This document shows positions 38,470 through 46,411 of a stretch of 64,000 nt of DNA, in pieces (the stretch's first letter is position 1; every line of letters starts with the position of its first letter). The translations under genes were made by a program, and so were the position numbers. The stretch is from NCBI RefSeq assembly GCF_008369165.1, contig NZ_VOBA01000001.1, forward strand, positions 930,001 through 994,000. Direction: 5' to 3'. The DNA comes from Dietzia sp. ANT_WB102 (GTDB lineage: Bacteria > Actinomycetota > Actinomycetes > Mycobacteriales > Mycobacteriaceae). Under the pieces are notes generated by a model. That model saw only the letters and a list, made by a program, of their open reading frames with translations, was not told the DNA's origin and did not search any database.

Positions 38470-39820
38470 TCGCGCCCTCCGCCGAGTCCGCCCCGCTCGC
38501 CGCCCGCGCGCGTCGGGGCCGCACCGCAGCCACGACGACGAGCGACAGGGCGGCGAGCGTGAACCCGAGCCCGCGGAAGTCGATCCACGCGAAGACGAGT
38601 CCCGACACCAGCCCGCCAGCAGCGCCGGACAGTGCCACGGCCACGTCGGCCTGGCCCTGGACGGTGGCGCGCACGGTGGTCGGCACGGATGCCGTCAGCA
38701 CGGTCGTGCCGGATACCAGTCCCAGGCTCCATCCCAGTCCCAGCAGAATCAGCGCGACGGTGACCAGCAGTGTCGACTGGGGTGGGGCCACGGCGGCCAG
38801 GACGCCGGAGAAGAGTAGAACCACGCCCGCGGACACGGCCACGGCCCGGGTGCCGAACTTGTCCACGAGCAGGCCCGACAGGGGTGCAGGCAAAAACATC
38901 GCAGCGATGTGCAGGGAGATCACCACACCGACCACGGTCACGGTGTGGTCGTGGGCGCGCATGTGCACCGGGGTCATGGTCATGAGTCCGACCATGACGA
39001 ACTGGGTCAGCGCCATCACAGCGACACCGGAGATGACGTCGGCCGTCCACACGCGTGCCGGCGCGGGATCGACCACCGCGTGGGGTCGGGGGGCGGCGTC
39101 GGCGTCGACGGGAGAATCGGTCGGGGAGTCGGGTGACGACGCCGCCGCGACGCCCGCGCTCTCGGTTTCCCACTTCCGCGCTTCGAGCAGGGGATCGGGG
39201 CGTAGCAGCAGGAAGATGACCAGCGCCGCGCCGCCGTACGCAACGGCAGCGAGGAGGAAGGGGCCTGACAGTGGGGCGAGGCCCCAGGCTTCGGCGACCG
39301 CGCCGGTGGGTCCGACGAGGTTGGGTCCGGCGACGGCACCGGCGGTGGTGCCGAGCAGTACATAGGACAGTGATCGGGCGCGGTTGGCATCTGTCGCGAG
39401 GTCGGCGCCGGCGTAGCGGGCCTGCAGGTTGGTGGCCGTGCCGGAGCCGTAGATGACGAACGCGGCGAACAGTAGGGGGAGCGACTCCAGGGCGGTGGCT
39501 GCGACGATGCCGACCGCGCCGAGGGCGCCGAACGCGAATCCGGTGGCCAGGCCCGGCCGGCGGCCGCGGGCCTGCGAGAGCTTGCCCACCGCGATCGCGG
39601 CGATGGCGGAGCCGCCGGTGAACAACGCTGAGGGCAGGCCGGACAGTCCGGGGCCGCCGAGCAGGTCTTCCGCGAGCAGTGCGCCCACGGTGACGCCTGC
39701 GGCGAGTCCGGCGCCGGCGAGTAGCTGCCCGAGGATGAGAACGGTGAGGATTCGCCTCTGGATTGCGCCCTGCGCTGCCGCCGAGCCCTGTGCTGCCGCC
39801 GGGCTCTGCGCTGCCGTCAC
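38429..39820 (-). CDS. MFS transporter
   Basis: The 463-residue protein has about 12 TM helices, with a repeat-rich polar N-terminus (AAQSPAAAQGSAAAQG) and a long polar central loop (about 220-255, Asp/Pro/Ser-rich). The MFS A-motif-like segment is AVGKLSQARGRRPGL, and PLSGLLVDKFGTRAV is its second-half counterpart. Substrate is unknown. The family resembles drug/metabolite:H+ antiporters. It overlaps the upstream methyltransferase by 4 bp, so both are translationally coupled. The unit is PIG-L, methyltransferase, MFS. The end overlaps ribM by 41 bp on the opposite strand. Confidence 0.85.
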   Translation of the reverse strand: MTAAQSPAAAQGSAAAQGAIQRRILTVLILGQLLAGAGLAAGVTVGALLAEDLLGGPGLSGLPSALFTGGSAIAAIAVGKLSQARGRRPGLATGFAFGALGAVGIVAATALESLPLLFAAFVIYGSGTATNLQARYAGADLATDANRARSLSYVLLGTTAGAVAGPNLVGPTGAVAEAWGLAPLSGPFLLAAVAYGGAALVIFLLLRPDPLLEARKWETESAGVAAASSPDSPTDSPVDADAAPRPHAVVDPAPARVWTADVISGVAVMALTQFVMVGLMTMTPVHMRAHDHTVTVVGVVISLHIAAMFLPAPLSGLLVDKFGTRAVAVSAGVVLLFSGVLAAVAPPQSTLLVTVALILLGLGWSLGLVSGTTVLTASVPTTVRATVQGQADVAVALSGAAGGLVSGLVFAWIDFRGLGFTLAALSLVVVAAVRPRRARAASGADSAEGATTRPAAAGPPPGR

Positions 39821-40428
39821 GCCGCGCTCCAGGCCCGGGCGTGCAGGAGCACGTCGACGGCGATGGCCTTGCCGGCCGGCCGGAGGTCGTGCCGCAGGGA
39901 GACCACCTCGAGTCCCTCGGCGCCGCGGGCGAGGTCGGTGATGCCGGGGAGCACGGTGGGATCCTGGGGTCCGCCCACGCCGCGGCGGAGGTTCTCGGCG
40001 GCGTGGCCGAGGTACACGAGGTGGCCGCCGGGCCGGAGCCAGCTGCCGGCGCGGCGCAGGACGGCGGTGAGGTCGGGGAGGTCGAGGTGGAGGAACCCGA
40101 CGACGACGAGGTCAACGGCCTCGCCCGGAGCCCAGGTGGTGGCGTCGCCGACCACCCAGTCGACGCTGCCGCTGCGGCCCTCGTCGGAGTCCTTGGACCG
40201 GGCCTGCTCGATGGCGACCTCGGAGAAGTCCACCGCCTGTACCTGCCATCCGTGTGCGGCGAGCCAGCGCGCGTGCCGACCGTCGCCGCAGGCCAGGTCG
40301 ACGGCGTTGCCCACCGCCAGTCCCGCGTCCTCGGCGGCCGTCACCTCGGCGACGATCCGGGCGGCGGGGGTCGTACCCCACGCGTCGGGCTGCGCGAGGT
40401 AGCGGGCGTTCCATGCAGAGGCGTCCAC
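39817..40428 (-). CDS. Class I SAM-dependent methyltransferase
   Basis: The 203-residue Rossmann-type methyltransferase has WNARYLAQPDAWGTTPAARI at the start, motif I VDLACGDGRHARWL (residues about 35-48), acidic VDFSEVAIEQAR after beta-2, and a LRPGGHLVYLGH motif. It resembles TehB/tellurite-resistance-like and other small-molecule methyltransferases. GTG 40428 was chosen because AAAGGA lies 9 nt upstream. A longer ATG at 40539 would run into the PIG-L gene. It is followed by an MFS gene with 4-bp overlap, suggesting modification plus export of a small molecule. Confidence 0.8.
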   Translation of the reverse strand: MDASAWNARYLAQPDAWGTTPAARIVAEVTAAEDAGLAVGNAVDLACGDGRHARWLAAHGWQVQAVDFSEVAIEQARSKDSDEGRSGSVDWVVGDATTWAPGEAVDLVVVGFLHLDLPDLTAVLRRAGSWLRPGGHLVYLGHAAENLRRGVGGPQDPTVLPGITDLARGAEGLEVVSLRHDLRPAGKAIAVDVLLHARAWSAA

Positions 40429-40457
40429 GGGCGATGGTCCTTTCGGTGTGGCGGGCT

Positions 40458-40487
40458 GCGCGGTCAGGGGCGGCGCGGTCAAGGGCG
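40458..40487. repeat. Two-copy 15-nt tandem repeat over the PIG-L stop region
   Basis: GCGCGGTCAGGGGCG (40458-40472) is followed by GCGCGGTCAAGGGCG (40473-40487), with one mismatch. It straddles the end of the PIG-L gene and the intergenic gap before the methyltransferase. Confidence 0.5.
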
Positions 40488-41162
40488 ACGGAGCCAGCGA
40501 AGGTGGTCGGTGTCGCCTTGGAGTTCCAGTCTCCTCCACAGCACGCTGTCCGGGACGGCCTGGCTGGCGTGGCGGCGGATCGCGTGGCGCTGGGCGGTGC
40601 GGTCGACGGTGAGTTCGAGGTCGATCTCGGCGGGCGGCCGGCCGAGGAATCCGGCGAAGCCCTCGGCGGCCAGGGTGGCGCAGATGTCATCGGGGAGGGT
40701 CCAGGCGAGTACCGGCAGTTGGTGCCTTCCGGCCGCGCGGATGGCGGCGTCAGTGGCGGCCACGTGGTCCGGGTGACCGCTGATGCCGGTGGTGTCGAAG
40801 GTGACGAGCCCATCGGGCCGGGTGGCGACCACCGCGGGGTCGATCTCCCCGTCCAAGGTGTGCTCATCCAGATCGGACAGTCCGCCGTCGGGGAGGGCCC
40901 GCAGGTCCACGCCGCGGATGCCGAGGTCGTCCGCGGCGGACCTGAGTTCGTGTTCGCGGATCCGGGTCAGGTCACCCTCGACCCCGCGCAGGGTCGACGC
41001 CTCTCCTCTGGTCAGGCACAGCACGTCGACCGCGGCACCTGCGGCGGCGAAGGTCGACAGGACGGCGCCCAGGCCGAAGGACTCGTCGTCGGGGTGCGCG
41101 ACCACGGCGAGGACCCGGCCCCACCCCGGCAGCGCACCGGGCTTTGATGTCGCATCAGCCAT
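40479..41162 (-). CDS. PIG-L family deacetylase (MshB/Mca-like)
   Basis: The 227-residue zinc-dependent N-deacetylase has the PIG-L motif AHPDDE (His23, Asp25-Asp26), a GISGHPDHVAATDA segment carrying the other zinc ligand(s), and PDGLVTFDTTG. Relatives deacetylate GlcNAc-inositol (MshB) or cleave mycothiol conjugates (Mca). This one is short and could act in mycothiol turnover or on another N-acetylglucosaminyl substrate. The mycothiol role is a guess from the organism type. The start follows TACCCT by 7 nt (leaderless). It heads a unit with the methyltransferase and MFS genes. Confidence 0.82.
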   Translation of the reverse strand: MADATSKPGALPGWGRVLAVVAHPDDESFGLGAVLSTFAAAGAAVDVLCLTRGEASTLRGVEGDLTRIREHELRSAADDLGIRGVDLRALPDGGLSDLDEHTLDGEIDPAVVATRPDGLVTFDTTGISGHPDHVAATDAAIRAAGRHQLPVLAWTLPDDICATLAAEGFAGFLGRPPAEIDLELTVDRTAQRHAIRRHASQAVPDSVLWRRLELQGDTDHLRWLRRP

Positions 41163-41169
41163 ACCCGCA

Positions 41170-41175
41170 AGGGTA
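41170..41175 (-). promoter_or_regulatory. Probable -10 box for leaderless PIG-L operon
   Basis: On the minus strand TACCCT is followed by 7 nt and then ATG 41162. There is no ribosome binding site. Confidence 0.45.
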
Positions 41176-41222
41176 TCGGACGAGGGCCCGCCGGCGTGAG
41201 ATGATGCTTCCGATCCCCGGGG

Positions 41223-41846
41223 GTGGACATGTCTGAGAAGCCGCTGTTCTCGCGCAGTTGGGTGACAGTGCTGAGCCCGCTGCTCGAACGGGTCGGTCTC
41301 GCCGACTCCCGTCGGCGTCTGGTGGCGGGACTGCGCGGGACGGTGGTGGAGGTCGGGGCCGGTACCGGCGTGACCTTCGAGCACTACCCGCCGGAAGTGA
41401 CTCGCGTCGTGGCTGTCGAGCCCGACCCCCTCCTGCGTGCCCATGCCGGCCGACGTGCGGCCCGGGCGGCGGTTCCCGTGGAGGTCGTCGCCGGCGTCGC
41501 CGAAGCTCTTCCGCTGGGGGATGGTGAGGCGGACGCCGTGGTCTACGGACTGGTGCTGTGCACTGTGCCGGATGTTCCGGCCGCCCTGTCCGAGGCCCGA
41601 CGAGTGCTCGCGGCGGGTGGCGAATTGCGGCTGCTCGAGCACGTCCGCGCGCCGGGCGCACTGGGTCGGGCGGCTGATCGGATCGCGCCGCTGTGGGGCC
41701 ATTTCGGGGGCGGCTGCCGGCCGAACCAGGACACGAAGGCCCTCGTTGCGGCGGCCGGATTCGACACCGGGAACCTGCGCACCCGTCCGTTCCCGCCGCT
41801 GGTGCCCGTGATGCCGATGATGACCGGTTCCGCCCGGCGAGCGTGA
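41223..41846 (+). CDS. UbiE-like SAM-dependent methyltransferase
   Basis: The 207-residue protein begins MDMSEKPLFSRSWVTVLSPL and has a Rossmann methyltransferase core with motif I VVEVGAGTGVTFEHYP (about 40-55), the acidic VAVEPDP after beta-2, and VYGLVLCTVPDVPAALSEARRVL, LRLLEHVRAP. It is closest to small UbiE/methyltransferase-11 family members such as methylated phospholipid or sterol enzymes. The substrate is unknown. The GTG at 41223 or the ATG at 41229 could be used. A hairpin at 41850 may terminate it. It is divergent from the PIG-L gene. Confidence 0.78.
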   Translation: MDMSEKPLFSRSWVTVLSPLLERVGLADSRRRLVAGLRGTVVEVGAGTGVTFEHYPPEVTRVVAVEPDPLLRAHAGRRAARAAVPVEVVAGVAEALPLGDGEADAVVYGLVLCTVPDVPAALSEARRVLAAGGELRLLEHVRAPGALGRAADRIAPLWGHFGGGCRPNQDTKALVAAAGFDTGNLRTRPFPPLVPVMPMMTGSARRA

Positions 41847-41849
41847 CCT

Positions 41850-41873
41850 CCGGACCTCCCCCCGCCGGTCCGG
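41850..41873. terminator. Possible terminator between methyltransferase and gpgS
   Basis: CCGGACC and GGTCCGG form a 7-bp stem with a 10-nt C-rich loop, 3 nt after the methyltransferase stop and 44 nt beyond the convergent gpgS stop. Confidence 0.4.
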
Positions 41874-41917
41874 CCCGGCCGCCCCGGGTCCCGTCGAAGA
41901 TCTAGCCCCTGGCGGCG

Positions 41918-42910
41918 CTACAGTCCCGCCCGCACGTCGCGCATCGGCGGGCGTTCGCCAGGGGCCACCTCGATGGTCTCGGATCGGAATCCGCCGCTGA
42001 TCGGGTCGCGGCGGTGCAGGGTCAGCGTCTGGCCGGGGGTGTCGGCGCCGACGACGCGTCCGTGCCGCCGAAGCCGACTGAGGACGGCCAGGTGCTGGTG
42101 CATCGCCATCACGGACAGCGCGGAGTCGGGGGAGTTGCGGTGGGTGCGACGGCCGAGGTCCACTTGGGCGAGCGCGTCGAGCCCGTACGACTCGACCAGG
42201 TCGATGAGGATGCCGATGTCCACCCCGTACGCGCCGGCGAAGGGGATCGACTCGAGCGCCTCGCGAGTCCCGGCGTACTCCCCGGCCAGCGGTTGGACGA
42301 ACCCGCCCAGGGCGGGCCAGTGCGCGGCCAGCAGGGGGCGCGCGACGAGTTCGGTCACCCGGCCCCCGCCGGCGGGCAAGACGGTGCGGCCGTCGTCGAG
42401 GGGCCGCTCGTAGGCGCCCTTGCTGAACACGACGTCCGGCTCCGTGAGCAGCGGCCCCAGTAGGCCCGTCGCGAAGGACGGATCGAAGTCGCGCAGGTCG
42501 GAGTCGAGGAACGCCACGATGTCGCCGTCGGTGGCGGCCAAGGACTTCCACAGCGCCTCGCCCTTGCCGGGGACGTCGCCCAGCGCGGGCAGGATGTCAC
42601 CCTGGGCCACGACGCGCGCGCCGGCGGACCGCGCCACCCGCGCGGTGTCGTCGGTGCTGTGGGAGTCGACGACGACGAGCTCGTCGATCAGCGCCACCCG
42701 GTCCACCAGCTCGGTGTGCAGGGCGGCGACGATCGCGCCGACGGTCGACTGCTCGTTGCGGGCGGGCAGCACCACCGAGACGCGGCGGCCCGCCTTGGCC
42801 GCGACGAGGTCGACGGGGCGGAAGTCGGTTGCGCGGTAGGTCCGTCGCGCAGACCAGGCACGGACCGGGTCGAGCCGGTCCGCGAGCGTCGTGCGCGAGT
42901 CCTTTGTCAC
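41918..42910 (-). CDS. gpgS: Glucosyl-3-phosphoglycerate synthase
   Basis: GpgS transfers glucose from UDP- or ADP-glucose to 3-phosphoglycerate, starting methylglucose lipopolysaccharide synthesis. The 330-residue GT81 protein has VVLPARNEQSTVG (about 46-58), DSD at 136-138 in the metal-binding FLDSDLRDF, GKGEALWK, SKGAYERP, and GRVTELVARPLL. These match mycobacterial GpgS (Rv1208). The GTG start at 42910 fits the family N-terminus (DRLDPVRAWSARRTY). CAGGAT 7 nt upstream suggests a leaderless message. It is transcribed away from the acyl-CoA dehydrogenase gene. The assignment is secure. Confidence 0.92.
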   Translation of the reverse strand: MTKDSRTTLADRLDPVRAWSARRTYRATDFRPVDLVAAKAGRRVSVVLPARNEQSTVGAIVAALHTELVDRVALIDELVVVDSHSTDDTARVARSAGARVVAQGDILPALGDVPGKGEALWKSLAATDGDIVAFLDSDLRDFDPSFATGLLGPLLTEPDVVFSKGAYERPLDDGRTVLPAGGGRVTELVARPLLAAHWPALGGFVQPLAGEYAGTREALESIPFAGAYGVDIGILIDLVESYGLDALAQVDLGRRTHRNSPDSALSVMAMHQHLAVLSRLRRHGRVVGADTPGQTLTLHRRDPISGGFRSETIEVAPGERPPMRDVRAGL

Positions 42911-42988
42911 GTCCGCGATCCTGCCAGAGCCGGGGCAAAGCGGTCGCGACGGGAGAACTGGCCCACCCGGGTGTGCCACGATGCACAT

Positions 42989-44254
42989 ATGGACTTCTCC
43001 CCATCGCCCCGTGCCGCCGAGCTCACCGCGGCGGTCCGCGAGTTCATCGACACGCACATCGCCCCGGTGGAGCCGGAGATCCACGCCGGTATCGCCCGGC
43101 GTCGTCTGGCCGGGGAGGACCCGTGGGCGGTCGACCCGCGGGTGACGGAACTCCAGGCCCGCGCCCGCGAGCAGGGACTGTGGAACCTCTTCCTCCCAGC
43201 CGGACACGAGGGTCCCTACGCCGAGCGCTACGGCACCCGCGGCGGGACCGGCCTGAGTAACACCGATTACGCGCCGGTCGCGGAGGAGATGGGGCGCTCG
43301 TTCCTGGCGCCGCTGGTGTTCAACTGCAACGCTCCGGACACCGGGAACATGGAGGTCCTGCTCAAGTACGGCTCGCAGGAGCAGAAGGACCGCTGGCTGG
43401 ACCCGTTGCTCGACGGGAAGATCCGCAGCGCCTTCCTCATGACGGAACCGGACGTGGCTTCCTCGGATGCCTCAAATATGGCCGCCAGCGCCCGGATCTC
43501 CGGCGACGAGGTGGTGCTCGATGGCCGCAAGTGGTGGTCGACGGGCGTCGGCCACCCGGACTGCGAGGTGGGCATCTTCATGGGCGTGACCGACCCGGAC
43601 GCGCACCGGTACCTGAGGCATTCGATGGTTCTGGTGCCCATGGACGCCCCCGGTGTCCGCGTCGAGCGCATGCTCACCGCCCAGGGCGTCTACGACGAGC
43701 CCCTCGGCCACGGCGAGGTCTCGCTCTCCGGCGTGCGGCTTCCGGTGTCCAACATCATCGCCGGACCGGGTCGAGCGGCCGAGATCGCTCAGGGCCGGCT
43801 CGGGCCGGGACGCATCCACCACTGCATGCGCCTGATCGGATTGTCTGAGATGGCGCTGGACCTGGCCTGTCGCCGCGCCTCGGGTCGCGTCGCGTTCGGC
43901 AAACCCATCGTCAACCTCGGCGGTAACCGTGAGCGCCTGGCCGAGGCACGGATCGCGATCGACCAGGCTCGCCTGCTGGTGCAGCACGCCGCCTGGAAGC
44001 TGGACACCGAGGGGCAGGCAGCCGTGGAGGTCAGCGCCATCAAGGCCGCCGTTCCGAAGATGGCGCAGCAGGTCATCGACATGGCCCTGCAGTTGCACGG
44101 CGGTGGCGGCATGAGCGACGATTTCCCGCTGGCCGGGGCGTACGCCACTGCGCGGTCGCTACGACTGGCCGACGGCCCGGACGAGGTCCACCTCGGCGTC
44201 GTCGCCCGCGCGATGCTCGCTCCGTACCGCGATGCTGCCGGGGCGACCCGATGA
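42989..44254 (+). CDS. Acyl-CoA dehydrogenase (ACAD10/11-type)
   Basis: The 421-residue flavoprotein shows the ACAD pattern: an N-terminal helical domain with NTDYAPVAEEMGRS, FLMTEPDVASSDASN, KWWSTGVGHPD in the beta domain, and CRRASGRVAFGKPIV with ALQLHGGGGMSDDFPLA in the C-terminal domain. It belongs to the branch fused to, or adjacent to, an aminoglycoside-phosphotransferase-like kinase in ACAD10/ACAD11, where 4-hydroxyacyl-CoA is phosphorylated and then dehydrogenated. That is exactly the gene order here, because the next gene overlaps by 4 bp (ATGA). The start is ATG 42989, with CACGAT 6 nt upstream. Confidence 0.9.
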   Translation: MDFSPSPRAAELTAAVREFIDTHIAPVEPEIHAGIARRRLAGEDPWAVDPRVTELQARAREQGLWNLFLPAGHEGPYAERYGTRGGTGLSNTDYAPVAEEMGRSFLAPLVFNCNAPDTGNMEVLLKYGSQEQKDRWLDPLLDGKIRSAFLMTEPDVASSDASNMAASARISGDEVVLDGRKWWSTGVGHPDCEVGIFMGVTDPDAHRYLRHSMVLVPMDAPGVRVERMLTAQGVYDEPLGHGEVSLSGVRLPVSNIIAGPGRAAEIAQGRLGPGRIHHCMRLIGLSEMALDLACRRASGRVAFGKPIVNLGGNRERLAEARIAIDQARLLVQHAAWKLDTEGQAAVEVSAIKAAVPKMAQQVIDMALQLHGGGGMSDDFPLAGAYATARSLRLADGPDEVHLGVVARAMLAPYRDAAGATR

Positions 44255-45591
44255 GCGCGCGGGACGGAGACGCTGCCCTGCGGCGCCGCGTGCCCGGCAC
44301 CGACACGGTGCGCGACGAGGACGCGTTCGACGTCGAGGCGGTAGCCGCGTGGCTGCGGTCGATCTCGCCGGACGACCCGACCGTGCTGGCGGGCGTGGAC
44401 CTCGGTGACGACGACGACCCGGTCATCCCGGAGGTGCGGCAGTACACCGGTGGCGCATCCAACCTCACGTACCTGCTGCGGTACCCGGGCGCGGACCTGG
44501 TGCTGCGTCGCCCGCCGACCGGGACCAAGGCCCGCGGGGCCCACGACATGAAGCGCGAGCACCGCGTCCAGTCGGCGTTGCGGCCTGTGTACCCGCTGGT
44601 CCCGCGCATGGTCGGATTCTGTGGTGACCATTCGGTGATCGGCTCGGAGTTCTACGTGATGGAGCGGATGCAGGGCACCATCCTGCGCAAGGAGCTTCCC
44701 CGAGAGCTGCGGATGGACCGGGTCACGACCCGGCGCCTGGCCGAGGCGGCCGTCGACGCGCTCGTCGACCTCCACTCGGTGGACATCGAGGCCGCCGGAC
44801 TGGGCGACCTCGACCGCGGCGAGGGCTACGTACGACGCCAGGTGGAGGGCTGGTCCGCCCGCTACCGCCGCGCCCGGACCCCGGACGTGCCCGACTTCGC
44901 GCCGGTGATGAAGTGGCTAGCCGCCCACCAGCCCGAGGACGTCGGGCACTGCCTGGTGCACAACGACTTCCGCTTTGACAACCTCGTGCTGGACCCCGAG
45001 GACGTCACCCACGTCATCGGCGTCCTGGACTGGGAGATGGCGACCGTCGGCGACCCGCTCATGGATCTGGGCGGCGCACTGGCCTACTGGGTCCAGGAAG
45101 ACGACGGCCCGCTGTTCAAGGCGTTCCGTCGCCAGCCCACCCACGCTCCGGGGATGCTCACCCGTCAGCAGGTCGTCGAACGGTACGCCCATGGTGCCGG
45201 CCTCGAGATCACCGAGGAGCAGTGGCGCTTCTATGAGGTGTTCGGTCTGTTCCGGCTGGCGGTGATCGCCCAGCAGATCAACCACCGCTACTACCACGGA
45301 CAGACCACCAATCCGGCGTTCCGCGCGTTCCGGCCCGGCGTGGCGTTCCTCGAGCAGCGGTGCCTGCGCATCATCCGCACGGGCGAAGGCCGCCTCACAC
45401 CCACCCGGATCTCCCCACGCGACGTGGTGCCCGAGTTGCTCGGTGTTCCCCGGGTCGTGCTGCCGTTGCTCGCTGGTGGCGTCCACGACGCCCGTGGCAA
45501 GGTCACGGACATGCTGGGCGCACTGCCGTTGCTCGACAATCTGCCGCTGATCGGCGGCCGGTCGGCCGGCAAATCGGACGGTGGTCGCTGA
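44251..45591 (+). CDS. APH-like phosphotransferase, acyl-CoA dehydrogenase partner
   Basis: The 446-residue kinase-fold protein has TGGASNLTYLLR (glycine-rich loop), VLRRPP, a conserved Glu/His helix, catalytic HNDFRFDNLVLD (about 244-255) and the metal-binding LDWEMATVGDPLMDL. This is the domain found in ACAD10/ACAD11, and it phosphorylates the hydroxyl of 4-hydroxyacyl-CoA, not an aminoglycoside. It overlaps the dehydrogenase by 4 bp and touches the following phosphatase gene (TGATG overlap). The three genes are therefore translationally coupled. A C-terminal extension (about 350-446) is not part of the kinase core. Drug resistance is unlikely given context. Confidence 0.87.
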   Translation: MSARDGDAALRRRVPGTDTVRDEDAFDVEAVAAWLRSISPDDPTVLAGVDLGDDDDPVIPEVRQYTGGASNLTYLLRYPGADLVLRRPPTGTKARGAHDMKREHRVQSALRPVYPLVPRMVGFCGDHSVIGSEFYVMERMQGTILRKELPRELRMDRVTTRRLAEAAVDALVDLHSVDIEAAGLGDLDRGEGYVRRQVEGWSARYRRARTPDVPDFAPVMKWLAAHQPEDVGHCLVHNDFRFDNLVLDPEDVTHVIGVLDWEMATVGDPLMDLGGALAYWVQEDDGPLFKAFRRQPTHAPGMLTRQQVVERYAHGAGLEITEEQWRFYEVFGLFRLAVIAQQINHRYYHGQTTNPAFRAFRPGVAFLEQRCLRIIRTGEGRLTPTRISPRDVVPELLGVPRVVLPLLAGGVHDARGKVTDMLGALPLLDNLPLIGGRSAGKSDGGR

Positions 45592-46301
45592 TGGGCGCGA
45601 TCCACCTCGTGCGCCACGGGCAGGCGTCGTTCGGCAGCGGTGACTACGACCGGTTGTCAGAGACCGGCCATCTGCAGTCGCGCCTGGCGGGAGAGGACAT
45701 GGCCGCCCGCGGACTGCGCCCCGACGTGATCATCCACGGCGGCCTGCGCCGGCAGCGCGAGACGGCCGAGGGCCTGCTCACCGGCTTGCGCGCCCACGCC
45801 GACCGGGACGTGGCGTTGGAGGTCGACGAGCGCTGGGCCGAGTACGACGCCGACGCCGTGCTCGACGCCGCCCGCGTGGCCGGCTTGGCCGCCGGGCACG
45901 ACACCCTCGATTCCGCGGGGTCCTCCGACGAGGCCAAACAGGCGTTCCAGCGTCAACTCGACGCCGCACTCGGACATTGGGCGGGCCTCGACGCGTTCGC
46001 CGACTACCGCCGCGACGTCAACACCGCCCTGACCGACGCCGCAGCCCGGTCCGGGAGCGGCCGGACCACGGTCATCGTCTCGTCCGCCGGCACGATCTCC
46101 CTGGCGGTCGCCGGGCTGCTGGCCGACCCCGACGGGGTCGTCGGATTGTGGACCCGGCTGCAGCGCGTGACCGTCAACACCGGGACGGCCCGGGTCGTGG
46201 TGGGACGGGGCGGGATGACGTGCATCGCGGTCAACGAGCACCAGCACCTCGAGCGCGCGGCCGGACCCGACGACCCGCGTCGACTGGTCACCCTCAGGTG
46301 A
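45591..46301 (+). CDS. Histidine phosphatase family protein
   Basis: The 236-residue phosphoglycerate-mutase-like enzyme has the RHG active site (LVRHGQASFG, His9), Arg in GLRRQRETAEG, and His/Glu counterparts in the middle helices. The second catalytic His is not obvious: VIVSSAGTISLAVAG has Ser-Ala where many members have SHG. It follows the phosphotransferase in the TGATG overlap. It may act on the phosphorylated acyl-CoA, or on an unrelated phosphoester. If the second His is truly missing, activity could be altered. This should be checked by alignment. Confidence 0.82.
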   Translation: MGAIHLVRHGQASFGSGDYDRLSETGHLQSRLAGEDMAARGLRPDVIIHGGLRRQRETAEGLLTGLRAHADRDVALEVDERWAEYDADAVLDAARVAGLAAGHDTLDSAGSSDEAKQAFQRQLDAALGHWAGLDAFADYRRDVNTALTDAAARSGSGRTTVIVSSAGTISLAVAGLLADPDGVVGLWTRLQRVTVNTGTARVVVGRGGMTCIAVNEHQHLERAAGPDDPRRLVTLR

Positions 46302-46349
46302 GGATGTTGCGAACGAGAACGTCGGATCGGCTCGAGGTCCCGCGCGGGC

Positions 46350-46364
46350 GTCGTATCGTACGAC
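46350..46364. promoter_or_regulatory. Candidate operator/-10 of the hydrolase-MMPL operon
   Basis: GTCGTA-TCG-TACGAC is a perfect 6+3+6 palindrome in the 110-bp gap before the operon. It overlaps TATCGT (46354-46359), which fits a TANNNT -10 box with a start near 46366. Such a site suits a TetR-type repressor. A TetR gene lies at the far end of the operon. Six-base arms can occur by chance. Confidence 0.35.
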
Positions 46365-46411
46365 CGTAGAGGCCGGTCCAGGCCGGGAGATCACGTCAGG
46401 AGTACGCCACG

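Noticed and set aside
39760-39820. Short coding repeats at the MFS N-terminus (AAQSPAAAQGSAAAQG)
   Set aside because: This is a simple Ala/Gln-rich low-complexity tail explained by codon repetition, not a mobile or CRISPR element.
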